Assembly (NCBI GenBank): GCA_937924805.1
Contig: CALDTZ010000122.1
Span: forward strand, 1 to 42,710
Reading direction: 5' to 3'
DNA: 42,710 nt
From: an uncultured Saprospiraceae bacterium
GTDB lineage: Bacteria; Bacteroidota; Bacteroidia; Chitinophagales; Saprospiraceae
Under the pieces are notes generated by a model that searched no databases, was not told where the DNA came from, and saw nothing but the letters and a program-made list of their open reading frames with translations. The translations under genes were made by a program, and so were the position numbers. Shown here in pieces: positions 1-9,332 of this stretch (the first letter of the stretch is position 1; each line of letters opens with the position of its first letter).

Positions 1-90
1 TGCAGATTCAATAAAAGGAAGCACATACTCTTTGCATGTTTTGTATTGAATTGTAAAGTAAACCGCCTTGTCTTTATGAAAATCAAACAT
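1..90 (-). CDS. Class I SAM-dependent methyltransferase, N-terminal fragment (cut by window edge)
   Basis: This is an open frame of 30 codons that runs off the left edge. It begins with ATG (complement of 88-90) and reads MFDFHKDKAVYFTIQYKTCK and onward to a PFIES stretch. That opening resembles the N terminus of Bacteroidota class I SAM-dependent methyltransferases, which begin MFDFHKDK...YF..QY and continue YILPFIE. The catalytic Rossmann part lies outside the window, so the substrate cannot be guessed. A well-formed promoter lies just upstream (116-145), giving a leader of roughly 20 nt, which supports this start. The family is recalled from the N-terminal motif only. Confidence 0.65.
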   Translation of the reverse strand, partial: MFDFHKDKAVYFTIQYKTCKEYVLPFIESA

Positions 91-115
91 TGGATTGTAT
101 CACACTATTTTTCCT

Positions 116-145
116 CAAAAGTATCGAAATATTCGTCATTGTCAA
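116..145 (-). promoter_or_regulatory. Bacteroidota-type promoter for the methyltransferase gene
   Basis: Read on the minus strand, TTG (143-145) is followed after 19 nt by TACTTTTG (116-123). This matches the phylum-specific TTTG/TTG-N17-23-TAnnTTTG consensus. The predicted transcription start is near 109, about 20 nt before the ATG. Confidence 0.6.
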
Positions 146-334
146 CATAGGAAAGTATTCTAAATACAAAACAATTTTGCTTATCTAAATAAGTAGATAT
201 AAAATAGAAAATCGTGGAATAAAACGATTGATATTTCAAGTCTTCAAAGAAGTAATTATTATTATCAATTCTAGATAAAAACAGAATTATAATACTGGAA
301 AGCTACGTAAAATTTAATTTTTTGTTCAACAATT

Positions 335-368
335 AAAAGAGCGAATCGTTACGATTGATTCTTTTTTT
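335..368. terminator. Imperfect hairpin just 3' of the TPR gene, candidate terminator
   Basis: AAAAGAG and AATCG pair with CGATT and TTCTTTT around a TTA loop, with a 2-nt internal mismatch. On the minus strand it lies 14 nt past the stop of the TPR gene and is followed by TTTT. On the plus strand it is followed by seven T. The remaining stretch 146-334 is AT-rich and I see no gene in it. Confidence 0.4.
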
Positions 369-382
369 AGCTTAAAAAAAAC

Positions 383-2209
383 TTATTGCACATTGTCTCC
401 TCGCAGTTTACGATATCGTTTTCGTGCTTCAATTGCAAAAGTACTATTCGAATAATCAATAAATAACTGCTCATATAATTTTTGTGCTTGCTCTTTGTTT
501 TCAAGTTGATTTTCATTCAGTTCAGCTAACTCAAATAAAGCATTATCGCATCTTATCTCTTCAGGAAATTCTTTAATGATTTCTTGATAAGCCTTTTCCG
601 CAAAGTTGAAATTTTGCATTTTAATGTGAATATTTGCTTGGGTGTATAGGATATCATCTTTCAATCCGTGATTCGGAAATTCATAAATGATTGAATCCAA
701 GGTACTAAATGCATCGTCATATTTATTTTGATAGGCAAGCAACTCTGCACGAGCAAACATAGACAAAGGAACTGCCGTGGTATCCAATCCCAAATTATCC
801 ATAATGAAAACTGACAAATCAATTGCATCGTTTGATATCAATCTTGATGTAGCCGATTTCAAGATATCAAACTGAGCTTGAGCCCATTCAAAATCGCCGA
901 TATAATAAGAAAATTTAGCATTCTTAAACCTTGCTAATTCACCGATATATTCTTCAGTATGTGCTTTGTCAACTTGAGAATATAGTAATGTCGATTCCCA
1001 AATATTTCCATCAATAAGAAAATAGTCTGCCAAATCGACTTTTATATTTGCTAATAACTCTTTGGGAATTCCACCCATCTGAGTTAATGATGAAAGCATT
1101 TTTATTGCCCCAGGCAAATCATTGGCATATAATGCTAAAAAGTTTGCAAATTCTTGAGCCATTTCAGCTGTTGCAGAATTAATACCGAATTCATCAAGAA
1201 ATAGTTGGTACTCACCTTTTAAACTCGTGACCTCTTCTTTACTGATTTTGTAATCAAGTAATATTTGCTTTTTCTTACAACGTAATACAGATCGTTTAGC
1301 ATTTATATAATTACTCGACGTCCTTCCTTTTGATTCAACAATATAGTTATATGCCTCAATAGCGATATCAAAAGCTTTATCTTCTTCAGCCAAACTCGCT
1401 AGTCGCAAAACTCGATGTCCTGATTCTCCTTTTTCACGATCAATGGATCGAGCTTGCCTAAATGCGTTTTGATAATCTTTATTTTGAATATATGTCCACG
1501 AAAGTAATGCAGGAAAACGCTCATTGTTTGGGTACTTTTGAATACACCCAAATAAATTTTCTTTCAAAAGTGCAAATTCCTCTTCCGTTTTAATCTGTGA
1601 ATGAAGTGTATTTTGAATATTTGCAATACTTCCTTTTTCGTCATTTAACGAAAGTAAATAGTATTTAATCATTTTATCTTTATCTCCTTTCCTGAGGTAG
1701 GCGGATCCTAATTTACGAGCAAATTCATTTTCGTTATTTAGAAGTTTTTGACCTTTTAAATAGGTTTCTATCGCCAAATCATATTTTAAATTTAGAACAA
1801 AGGTTCCAGCTAGTCTCGAAATTTTTGAAACATCCGCAGGCAATGATCCAATCGCTTTATCATACTGTTTTTGTGCCTTTTCCGTTTCATTTCTATCTTC
1901 CAAAAGCTTGCCATACGTCAGGTAAAGTGAAGATTTGTCTGGAAATCGTTTTAATTTTTCTTTTAACTCTTTTTCAGCGATTGCTTCTTGATCGCTTTCT
2001 AACAGCGATTTTATGTAATAATCAAAGAAATAATCTGAATTTTCATTCTTATCAGACAATTTTTTAAATAGATTAGTCGCTTTTTCAAACTCTCCGTTTT
2101 TAAAATATTCAATCGCTAATCTAGATTCTTGAGTACTTCCTGTACTTGCAATTCCAAAAAAAATAAAAAATAAAAAATGACTTATATATGTTTTTGCTAG
2201 TTGCTTCAT
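383..2209 (-). CDS. Secreted or periplasmic tetratricopeptide repeat protein
   Basis: The 608-residue product starts with a signal peptide (K at 2, hydrophobic stretch FLFFIFFGIAST, likely cleavage near residue 25). Almost all the rest is TPR-like helix pairs. Examples are ESRLAIEYFKNGEFEKATNLF near 28-48, YLTYGKLLEDRNETEKAQKQ near 96-116, and C-terminal repeats near 480-600 such as ANIHIKMQNFNFAEKAYQEI and NKEQAQKLYEQLFIDYSNST. The late repeats resemble the outer-membrane lipoprotein type with short, regularly spaced TPRs, but no lipobox is present. TPRs mediate protein-protein contacts, so a scaffold role in the periplasm is inferred. The specific function is unknown. The gene diverges from the DUF3667 gene at 2346 and precedes the methyltransferase on the same strand. 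Confidence 0.85.
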   Translation of the reverse strand: MKQLAKTYISHFLFFIFFGIASTGSTQESRLAIEYFKNGEFEKATNLFKKLSDKNENSDYFFDYYIKSLLESDQEAIAEKELKEKLKRFPDKSSLYLTYGKLLEDRNETEKAQKQYDKAIGSLPADVSKISRLAGTFVLNLKYDLAIETYLKGQKLLNNENEFARKLGSAYLRKGDKDKMIKYYLLSLNDEKGSIANIQNTLHSQIKTEEEFALLKENLFGCIQKYPNNERFPALLSWTYIQNKDYQNAFRQARSIDREKGESGHRVLRLASLAEEDKAFDIAIEAYNYIVESKGRTSSNYINAKRSVLRCKKKQILLDYKISKEEVTSLKGEYQLFLDEFGINSATAEMAQEFANFLALYANDLPGAIKMLSSLTQMGGIPKELLANIKVDLADYFLIDGNIWESTLLYSQVDKAHTEEYIGELARFKNAKFSYYIGDFEWAQAQFDILKSATSRLISNDAIDLSVFIMDNLGLDTTAVPLSMFARAELLAYQNKYDDAFSTLDSIIYEFPNHGLKDDILYTQANIHIKMQNFNFAEKAYQEIIKEFPEEIRCDNALFELAELNENQLENKEQAQKLYEQLFIDYSNSTFAIEARKRYRKLRGDNVQ

Positions 2210-2345
2210 TGTATCGGTATAAAGAAGAATAAAGTAATTAATCTTCCGTAGGTGATAACGTAAAGTTATACCTATTTGGTTTGAAATAAAACAAATTATT
2301 TTTTCTATTTAAATGTAGATGCCTAACTTTTAATATTTTAAAGGT

Positions 2346-3371
2346 GTGAGAGATAAAAACAATCAATGTTTAAGTTGTCAGTCTTCCTTAAAACAAGAAG
2401 AAAAATATTGCCCTGCGTGTGGACAAAGAACCCGTGATTTCAATTTATCAATCTCTTCTTTATCGGCATCATTTGCTGAAGCCTTTTTTAACTTCGATAA
2501 TAAAATTGTACGAACATTAAAAGATCTTTACAAACCTAATAGGATTACTCATGCTTTCATTCAGGGTGATCGTAAGACGTATGTACACCCATTCAAAATT
2601 TTATTTATTTGTTTGATTGTTCTGTTTTTTGTGATAAGTCAATTAACAAAAGATGTAGATCTTACGAAAAACAACAGCTTTCATCGATCCGTTTTAAAAA
2701 TGGAACAATCGTTTAAAATTGATTCTTTAGCAAAGAAAGGATGGCTTACTTCGGATTCTTTAGTTGATAGTTTAAAGTTATACTTGCTTGATAAAAACAT
2801 GGATCCAACCATTGATAGTTTTGATTTTGATATGACTATTTATGAAAATTATACTACTAAATATGGAGTAACTGTAAAAGATGCATTGACTTTAAATGAC
2901 AAAGAAATATTTGAAAAATATGCTATTACTTCCTTTTTTGATCGCCTATTCGTTTCTCAAATGATTCGTACAAGTCGAGATCTAAATGCGACAATTCGGT
3001 TTTTTATAAATAATATGCTTTGGGGAATTGTCCTAATGTTGTTCCTAGGGAGTTTCTTTTCCTATCTATTATACTATCGTCATGATACCTTTTATCAAGA
3101 ACACGTTTTCCTTTTTTCAAATTTTTTTACGACTACTTTTATTCCATTATCATGCGCACTTTTTGTCAAAAATAAGATCTTTCCTGATTGGAATTTCGAG
3201 ATTCCTATTCTCTTGATATCTTTTGGATATTTTACGTATTGCTTAAAGATGTATTTCCATCAAAATTGGATAAAAACGATCGTTAAATCAATGACCATTT
3301 TTATTTCATTATTCTTTATTTTCATCCTAGTCATAATCATTATTTTTTTAATAAGTATCGTTATGTTTTGA
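2346..3371 (+). CDS. DUF3667 zinc-ribbon membrane protein
   Basis: The 341-residue product opens with a zinc ribbon, CLSCQSS near 9-15 and YCPACGQ near 21-27, giving four cysteines. A conserved block follows (FFNFDNKIVRTLKDL, then RKTYVHPFKILF) that I recognise as typical of DUF3667, a Bacteroidota family of unknown function. A transmembrane segment follows at about 85-105 (ILFICLIVLFFVI), and three or more lie in the C-terminal third. The middle, about 110-205, is a hydrophilic, probably extracytoplasmic loop. The start is GTG at 2346, the first codon that keeps the whole zinc ribbon; no upstream in-frame ATG fits. No function is known for the family. Confidence 0.85.
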   Translation: MRDKNNQCLSCQSSLKQEEKYCPACGQRTRDFNLSISSLSASFAEAFFNFDNKIVRTLKDLYKPNRITHAFIQGDRKTYVHPFKILFICLIVLFFVISQLTKDVDLTKNNSFHRSVLKMEQSFKIDSLAKKGWLTSDSLVDSLKLYLLDKNMDPTIDSFDFDMTIYENYTTKYGVTVKDALTLNDKEIFEKYAITSFFDRLFVSQMIRTSRDLNATIRFFINNMLWGIVLMLFLGSFFSYLLYYRHDTFYQEHVFLFSNFFTTTFIPLSCALFVKNKIFPDWNFEIPILLISFGYFTYCLKMYFHQNWIKTIVKSMTIFISLFFIFILVIIIIFLISIVMF

Positions 3372-3464
3372 TAAACAGAAAATTACTTTCTCCGTAGTGC
3401 AACGTTTTTCATTAATTCAAACTTATATAAATAAGAAGCATTCGTTAACAAAACAATCTTAAAA

Positions 3465-5216
3465 ATGAAACAACTCTATTTTTTATTATCGGTATTACTA
3501 CTATTCAGTGCTTGTCAAAAAGAGACCACGAATAATACAAATACCAACACACCAAACAACCAACCAATTGTCCTTGTTAATGCTACGATTATAGGGCAAA
3601 TAATAGATACGAATAATGATCCTATTTCAGATGTTACCATAGGCTTAAATGGCCAAACCGTTCAAACGGATGAATTCGGATCCTTTCATTTTGAAAAAGG
3701 AATGATCAATGCGAATGGAACTTATATTTCAGCAAGTAAAGCTGGTTATTTTTTAGGTTCTAGACGGTTTTATCCAATGGATAATGAAACAAGTACGATT
3801 AAAATTAAATTAATTGAATCCGAATTAGTCGGAACAATTTCTTCGACTGTCGGTGGAAAACTAAGTCATGATAAAGTAGTTATTGATTTCCCTTCAGGAG
3901 CTTATACGTTAAACAATGGCAGTACCTACGATGGAGAAGTGAATGTATTTGCTACCTACATGGACCCGACACAAGAAGAAACATTTGATCAAATGCCCGG
4001 TGATCTTACTGCGATCAATGCTGATGGTGATTTAGTTGGACTTACTACGTACGGTATGATCGGTGTTGAATTAACAACTCAATCTGGAGAAGAAATAAAT
4101 TTACCAGATGGCCAAACGGCTGAAATCAAAATGGAAGTTCCACAATCTTTATTAAGTGAAGCACCAACTTCAATTCCATTATGGCACTTTAATGAAACAT
4201 CAGGCATTTGGGAAGAAGAAGGGGAAGCTCAATTAATTGGCAATGAATATATAGGTTCGGTCTCACACTTTTCATTTTGGAATTGTGATTACCCTTGGGA
4301 GTTAGTCAATATTCAAGGATTTGTCCATATCAATGGAATTGGATACCCTGGCACAAAATTAAGAATAGAAAACGTAAGTACAAATGGTTTTGGGTATTCG
4401 GTAACAGGAACTAGAGGCATCTATTCTGGGAAAGTACCAAAAGATGCAGCATTAAGATTAGATGTTTTGGATGAATGTGGGCTTGTCATGCATAGTGAAA
4501 ATATTGAACCTTCTTCTGAAGATATCTATACCGATATCATTGAAGTAATTGCAACTACGGGTTATAGCTCAGTTTCTGGAAGTATTACAAATTGTACAGG
4601 TGCAACAATTAATGAGGCTGCCGTAAATATTTCCGTAGGTTCGTTATCTACCTTAGTTCCAGTTGATGCCGACCAAAGCTTTGAAGTGTTAATCCCAGAT
4701 TGTTTGGCTGAATCAAATGGTACCGCGGTAGGAATTGATTTTACAAACTCTTTAGCTAGTGCTCCTCAATACTTCACACTACAAGAAGAGGTAGATTTAG
4801 GAATCATAGTAGCATGTGATGAGTTTGAAGAACCGATTACGTATGTTAATTATGAAGGAATTCCTTGGTCACTATCAAATATTGATTCTTCAATTATACA
4901 TACTTATAACGTAGTTGAATTTCCTGAATTTGACAGAATTGAATATATTATTTTAGATTGGAACAATCCTAGTTTCTATGTATTCGAATGCATTTTTGAA
5001 TATTATCCAGGTCAATCAGAAATTAATTATATCGCTAATGTTAGTGTTTCTGGTTTTAGTGCCACAGGTACATGTAGCGTGCATGAAGGAACCAATGCAA
5101 CTGGAGAACCATTTACAAGGTTTGTAAGCTTAAATAGTGAAATTACGGTTACAGATGCAAGCTTATTCCCTGATGGTTGTGATGAATTATTTTTTGATGT
5201 GCATATTATTAAATAA
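3465..5216 (+). CDS. Lipoprotein with carboxypeptidase-regulatory-like domain(s)
   Basis: The 583-residue product is a lipoprotein: the signal peptide ends in the lipobox LFSAC, so Cys17 is the lipidated residue, followed by an Asn/Thr-rich tether. Residues about 42-90 form a carboxypeptidase regulatory-like beta-sandwich (ATIIGQIIDTNNDPISDVTI, then TDEFGSFHF). Residues about 118-275 have the features of extracellular matrix-like modules: IDFPSGAYTLNNG, then a segment ending WHFNETSGIWEEEGEA and SVSHFSFWNCD. A second regulatory-like unit (SSVSGSITNCTGATINEAAV) lies near 370-390. The C-terminal 150 residues are not recognised. No catalytic residues are evident, so a surface-exposed structural or adhesive role is inferred. 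Its transcript probably ends at the hairpin 5251-5285. Confidence 0.8.
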   Translation: MKQLYFLLSVLLLFSACQKETTNNTNTNTPNNQPIVLVNATIIGQIIDTNNDPISDVTIGLNGQTVQTDEFGSFHFEKGMINANGTYISASKAGYFLGSRRFYPMDNETSTIKIKLIESELVGTISSTVGGKLSHDKVVIDFPSGAYTLNNGSTYDGEVNVFATYMDPTQEETFDQMPGDLTAINADGDLVGLTTYGMIGVELTTQSGEEINLPDGQTAEIKMEVPQSLLSEAPTSIPLWHFNETSGIWEEEGEAQLIGNEYIGSVSHFSFWNCDYPWELVNIQGFVHINGIGYPGTKLRIENVSTNGFGYSVTGTRGIYSGKVPKDAALRLDVLDECGLVMHSENIEPSSEDIYTDIIEVIATTGYSSVSGSITNCTGATINEAAVNISVGSLSTLVPVDADQSFEVLIPDCLAESNGTAVGIDFTNSLASAPQYFTLQEEVDLGIIVACDEFEEPITYVNYEGIPWSLSNIDSSIIHTYNVVEFPEFDRIEYIILDWNNPSFYVFECIFEYYPGQSEINYIANVSVSGFSATGTCSVHEGTNATGEPFTRFVSLNSEITVTDASLFPDGCDELFFDVHIIK

Positions 5217-5245
5217 ATTTTAAAAAAACGATAATTAAATTCATA

Positions 5246-5288
5246 CAAAAAAGACCGCTATCCTAGAAAAGATAGCGGTCTTTTTTTT
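5246..5288. terminator. Bidirectional rho-independent terminator
   Basis: AAGACCGCTATC (5251-5262) pairs perfectly with GATAGCGGTCTT (5271-5282) around an 8-nt loop. An A run on the left and eight T on the right give a U tract on either strand. It lies between the convergent lipoprotein gene (stop at 5216) and vWA gene (stop at 5332) and can serve both. Confidence 0.9.
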
Positions 5289-5331
5289 AAATCAAGTACA
5301 AAAAGATAAATTCAACATACACCCTTTTATC

Positions 5332-6510
5332 CTATTCTTCAATTGTATACTTTTTATCCTTAGCTATTTTTTTAATTGAAGCGATTACGACCTCTTCAAG
5401 ACTGACCTCTTTTTCTGTATTCACTTTTGATTTTAGAAAGAGATCACGCTCTACGCTCAATGAAGCAATTTGATCCTTAATGTTGTCCCTTTCTTTTGAT
5501 CGAGCTGCTATTTCTTCTTCTATTTCATCCGTATTCATTCCTTCAAATTCTTGAGGTAATTCAGCTAACCTACTTTTATATTCATTTTTATCTCGCTTAA
5601 AATTATCCAACAAATCCCATTGATCTGCTTTGTAGTTTTTGGAAATTTTACTCTTCGTTCTTTCCGCAAAATTTGATTTACCGTAAGATGCTGCATTTAA
5701 ATCCTGCGCAACTTGATTTTCCTTTTTTCGGATACCTTCTCTTCCCATCGGTATATAGGTGTCATTCAATTGAATATTAAGATTAGAAATCTTTTGATCA
5801 TAAGGTGTGGATATATAGACTGTTTCTCGATTATGATCAAGATTAATATATGTTCCGTCTGTTAATTGGGCACCATACTTCCATTTAAGATTTACTCCTT
5901 CTTGATATCCACCACAAAAAATAGTATTGACAACGACTCCTTTTTCTCCAGCCTCACCACAAGCTGTTCCGTAATTATAAGGACCTTGTTCGAAGGATTC
6001 ATTTCCTGCTATGTAAATCATTTTTATCGCTTTATCGCCAACCCATTGAAGTCGGTTCAATGATTCATGAATCACTTGACCACAATACTCTTCTCCCCCT
6101 CTAGTTGTCAATCTGAAAAGTTGATCAGAGATTAAGTCCAAATCCGTTGTAAAAGGTAAAATTTGACGGATATGCTTTGACCGAGCTGGTATATTATCAT
6201 TGCCATATTCATAAAGCGAAATATAGATGGGTAGAGATTCTCCGTTGTCTGTAATGAGGTTTAATTTATTAATTATTTTCCACAACTGAGATTTAGCTTG
6301 TTCTATTAAACCACTCATTGAACTACTTGTATCTAAAAGTAATGCTACTTGAATAGAAGCTGCTTCAGGTTCCTTCAGCAGAGGTTTTTTGGTCAATTGT
6401 TTTTTGAAAAAAGTTGTAACAAAAGTTGAGTATGAAGAAGTATATGCTTTGTGTGCAAATATGCTTGTACATACAACGAAAAAGAAAAGTAAAAAAGTAG
6501 ATCGTTTCAT
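5332..6510 (-). CDS. Secreted von Willebrand factor type A domain protein
   Basis: The 392-residue product begins with a signal peptide (FLLFFFVVCTSIFA). A vWA domain at about 53-235 follows, with an intact MIDAS opening DTSSS (Asp60, Ser62, Ser64). It is preceded by the expected hydrophobic strand IQVALLL and followed by helix MSGLIEQAKSQLWKI. Later MIDAS-supporting strands are visible (KAIKMIYIAGNESFEQGP). The C-terminal 120 residues are highly charged and probably coiled coil (EIEEEIAARSKERDNIKDQI). vWA domains bind protein ligands through the metal site; the partner here is unknown. It is not next to batA/B/C/D or a MoxR ATPase, so a Bat-operon role is not supported. It is monocistronic, facing the bidirectional terminator at 5246. 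Confidence 0.85.
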   Translation of the reverse strand: MKRSTFLLFFFVVCTSIFAHKAYTSSYSTFVTTFFKKQLTKKPLLKEPEAASIQVALLLDTSSSMSGLIEQAKSQLWKIINKLNLITDNGESLPIYISLYEYGNDNIPARSKHIRQILPFTTDLDLISDQLFRLTTRGGEEYCGQVIHESLNRLQWVGDKAIKMIYIAGNESFEQGPYNYGTACGEAGEKGVVVNTIFCGGYQEGVNLKWKYGAQLTDGTYINLDHNRETVYISTPYDQKISNLNIQLNDTYIPMGREGIRKKENQVAQDLNAASYGKSNFAERTKSKISKNYKADQWDLLDNFKRDKNEYKSRLAELPQEFEGMNTDEIEEEIAARSKERDNIKDQIASLSVERDLFLKSKVNTEKEVSLEEVVIASIKKIAKDKKYTIEE

Positions 6511-6684
6511 AAGCGTATTATTTAATTAAGAATACCCAAAACTGAAACAAAAAAACAGGATAAAAAACACCTAATAGGTTAGCTAATCAAACCACTTGGT
6601 GAATGAACCTTTTCAAAGGGGGAATGAGGGTATTCGTAGCAATCAATAAAAAAATTCTAAAAAAATGTACCTTATATTTAGTCT

Positions 6685-8577
6685 ATGATAATGGGTACCA
6701 AACATATCTTTCTATTTATTCTTTTATTGGCTTTTAGCCAAATGGGGTTAAGTCAGGATAAATCAAAAAATACATCTAAATCAATGGCTAATTATAAAGT
6801 TTCATTGGTGAAAGCGTATGATGTTTTTAAAGAAAAGCCTGACGAAGCGATTGAAATTATACGTGACGTAATTGAAAAAGCTAGAATAAATAATGATGTT
6901 TATACCGAGGCAAAAAGTTATACCATCCTAGGCGAAATCTATGCTCAAATCAACCAATATACGTTAGCTCAACTCCGATATAATAAAGCACTTGATTTAT
7001 TTAAATCTATTAATAAAACAGAACAAATCACGATCATCTATTCCCTAGGAAACTTGCATTTAAAAAATAGTAACACTAAAAAAGCTGAAGAAAAATTTCA
7101 AGAATGCATAGCCTATCAAACTAAACATCAATATCTATCCTTATGTCAAGAAGGTTTAGCAGATACTCAACTTCAATCGGGAGAAGAAAAGGAAGCAATG
7201 CAAATTTATGATCAGTTGGTAAAGCAATATTCTGCAGCTTTGGATAGTGTAAATCTATCACGTATTGAAGCCAAACGGAGTTTATTATTCACTCAACAAA
7301 ACAAATTTGAACCTGCACTCGATGCTTATAATAATTCTATCAAAAAACAAAACATCTACATTGAAGAAGAAGCCGATGTGATTGATAATGCTAAAGAATC
7401 TTTGCTCTCTAATTTCAAAAGACCAAAACAAGAAATTGAAATTAGAAATGCTTATATCAATAAACAAATTGATCTAGATGCACCACTCGAAAAACAAATT
7501 GATGAAAATGTAAAACTTGCCGATGCGTATGTAGCCTCAAATGAAATTAACAATGCCAAAAGGGTTATAAAAACATCAAAAGCACTTATTGAAACAGGAA
7601 CGGTTGCCCCTGCTTCTAAATCAAAGCTTTTAAAAGCAGCATCAAAAATTGAAGAAAAACAAGGTAATTATTCGAAAGCCCTAGAAGATTATAGAGCGTA
7701 TGTAGACGAAAGTGAAAAAGCCTTTGAGAAAAGAAAAACAGCACTAGATAAAAAAATTAAAATACTAAACCAACAAGCAAAAATAGATATCGACGATAAG
7801 GATTATGCATTTACCCAAAGGGAAGAATCCTATAGTCGGACCAGTTTACAATTTCAGCAGTTATTGATTGGTCTATTATCATTACTATTAATTGGCGCCA
7901 TAACATTCATCGTTATGATGTTAAAAAATAATCGTGAAAGAAACAAAACGAATCAACTATTATTACTAAAAACCTTAGGTAATCAAATGAATCCCCATTT
8001 CATATTCAATGCATTGAATAGTGTAAATAATTTTATTTCAAAAAATGATGAACGTGCTGCAAACAAATTTTTAGCTGATTTTTCAAAATTGATGCGCGTC
8101 GTGTTAGAGAACTCTAAACATGACCTAATTACACTAGAAGAAGAACTCGATTTGGTTCAGCGGTATATTAAACTTGAACACATGCGATTTCGGGACAAAT
8201 TTACTTTTGAAATAGATATTGATGATACATTAGATGGTACCAAGTTTCAGATCCCTCCAATGCTTATTCAACCCTTCGTTGAAAATGCTGTGTGGCATGG
8301 CCTCAGATATAAAAAGTCTCAAGGAATATTAAAATTTGCCTGCAGTAAAAAAGGTGATAGAGTACAGATCTCTATTATTGATGATGGAATCGGAAGACAA
8401 CAATCAAGTTCATTAAAAACAAAAAATCAAAAAAAATACAATAGCACGGGACTTTCAAATACTAAACGCAGAATTGAATTAATCAATAAAATTTATAAGA
8501 AACAATATGTGATATCTATTGAAGATGCTTCAATCGAAAATATAGATTGTGGAACATGTGTAACAATACTCGTATAA
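6685..8577 (+). CDS. TPR-containing sensor histidine kinase, LytS/YehU (His_kinase) type
   Basis: The 630-residue product has a signal peptide (IFLFILLLAFSQMGLSQ), a periplasmic TPR domain (about 30-350), a short coiled coil, one transmembrane segment (about 391-414, LLIGLLSLLLIGAITFIVMML) and a cytoplasmic kinase. The kinase has the His_kinase (PF06580-type) box QMNPHFIFNALNSV with the phosphoacceptor at His438. The ATPase half has PPMLIQPFVENAVWHG as N box and DDGIGRQ as G box. This is the usual architecture of Bacteroidota LytS-like kinases. It phosphorylates the LytTR regulator encoded directly downstream, whose start codon overlaps its stop (TAATG). ATG codons at 6685 and 6691 are both possible starts. 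A TATATTTA box at 6673-6680 would place transcription almost at the start codon. Confidence 0.93.
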   Translation: MIMGTKHIFLFILLLAFSQMGLSQDKSKNTSKSMANYKVSLVKAYDVFKEKPDEAIEIIRDVIEKARINNDVYTEAKSYTILGEIYAQINQYTLAQLRYNKALDLFKSINKTEQITIIYSLGNLHLKNSNTKKAEEKFQECIAYQTKHQYLSLCQEGLADTQLQSGEEKEAMQIYDQLVKQYSAALDSVNLSRIEAKRSLLFTQQNKFEPALDAYNNSIKKQNIYIEEEADVIDNAKESLLSNFKRPKQEIEIRNAYINKQIDLDAPLEKQIDENVKLADAYVASNEINNAKRVIKTSKALIETGTVAPASKSKLLKAASKIEEKQGNYSKALEDYRAYVDESEKAFEKRKTALDKKIKILNQQAKIDIDDKDYAFTQREESYSRTSLQFQQLLIGLLSLLLIGAITFIVMMLKNNRERNKTNQLLLLKTLGNQMNPHFIFNALNSVNNFISKNDERAANKFLADFSKLMRVVLENSKHDLITLEEELDLVQRYIKLEHMRFRDKFTFEIDIDDTLDGTKFQIPPMLIQPFVENAVWHGLRYKKSQGILKFACSKKGDRVQISIIDDGIGRQQSSSLKTKNQKKYNSTGLSNTKRRIELINKIYKKQYVISIEDASIENIDCGTCVTILV

Positions 8578-9329
8578 TGTCAAAATTAAAAGCAATCATA
8601 GTCGATGATGAAAAAGATAGTAGAGAATCTCTTCTTCATTATATTCATACTTACTGTAAAAATGTCACCGTAATTAGCGAAGCGAACTCGATTATCGAAG
8701 CAAAAAAACAGATTGAAGCATCCACTTTTGATTTACTTTTTTTAGATATTGAAATGCCTTTTGGCAATGCTTTTGATCTTTTAGAATCACTAGATAACAT
8801 AACATTTGAAATCATTTTTGTTACTGCTTTCAGCGATTATGCTATTCAAGCATTGAATATGAGCGCTGCCCACTACCTTCTCAAACCTTTAGATATAGAC
8901 GATCTCATAATGGCAGTAGAAAAAGTTGAATCCAATGTTAAACTACGAGCCAATTATTTACACGCAAGCGTACTACTTGAAAACTTGTCTAATGAAAATG
9001 ATCAAACCAAAAAATTGGTATTACCATTAATAGATGGTTTTGAAGTAATCAAATTAAAAGATATTATTTACTGTGCATCCAACGATAATTTTACAGAATT
9101 CTATCTTAGAGATAAACGAAAATTAATGATTTGTCGCAGTCTCAAACATTTTGAATCCGTACTTAGTGATTTCGGTTTTTGTCGTATCCATCGTTCTTAT
9201 TTGATTAACTTAGACTATGTTACGAGATATAAAAAAGGTAAAGGTGGAAGCGTCATTTTATCGAATAATAAAGAACTAGATGTTTCTAATTCAAAAAAAA
9301 TGGATTTAATCTCTAGGTTTAAACAATAA
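8577..9329 (+). CDS. LytTR-family response regulator
   Basis: The 250-residue product is a receiver plus LytTR DNA-binding regulator. The receiver has the acidic pair Asp10/Asp11 (IIVDDE), the phosphoacceptor Asp57 (LLFLDIEMP) and the switch lysine in HYLLKPL. The C-terminal LytTR domain (about 145-250) has the family pattern LPLIDGFEVIKLKDIIYC, followed by SLKHFESVL and FCRIHRSYLINLDYV. I place the start at the ATG at 8577, which overlaps the kinase stop (TAATG, translational coupling). A longer frame from 8547 would add ten residues with no counterpart in the family. Only 3 nt separate its stop from the next gene, so the lipoproteins downstream are in the same transcript and may also be targets. 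Confidence 0.93.
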   Translation: MSKLKAIIVDDEKDSRESLLHYIHTYCKNVTVISEANSIIEAKKQIEASTFDLLFLDIEMPFGNAFDLLESLDNITFEIIFVTAFSDYAIQALNMSAAHYLLKPLDIDDLIMAVEKVESNVKLRANYLHASVLLENLSNENDQTKKLVLPLIDGFEVIKLKDIIYCASNDNFTEFYLRDKRKLMICRSLKHFESVLSDFGFCRIHRSYLINLDYVTRYKKGKGGSVILSNNKELDVSNSKKMDLISRFKQ

Positions 9330-9332
9330 TAA

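Noticed and set aside
8547..8576. Longer N terminus for the LytTR regulator
   Set aside because: The extra ten residues (MWNMCNNTRI) have no counterpart in receivers and lie inside the kinase gene; the ATG at 8577 gives the standard opening and TAATG coupling.
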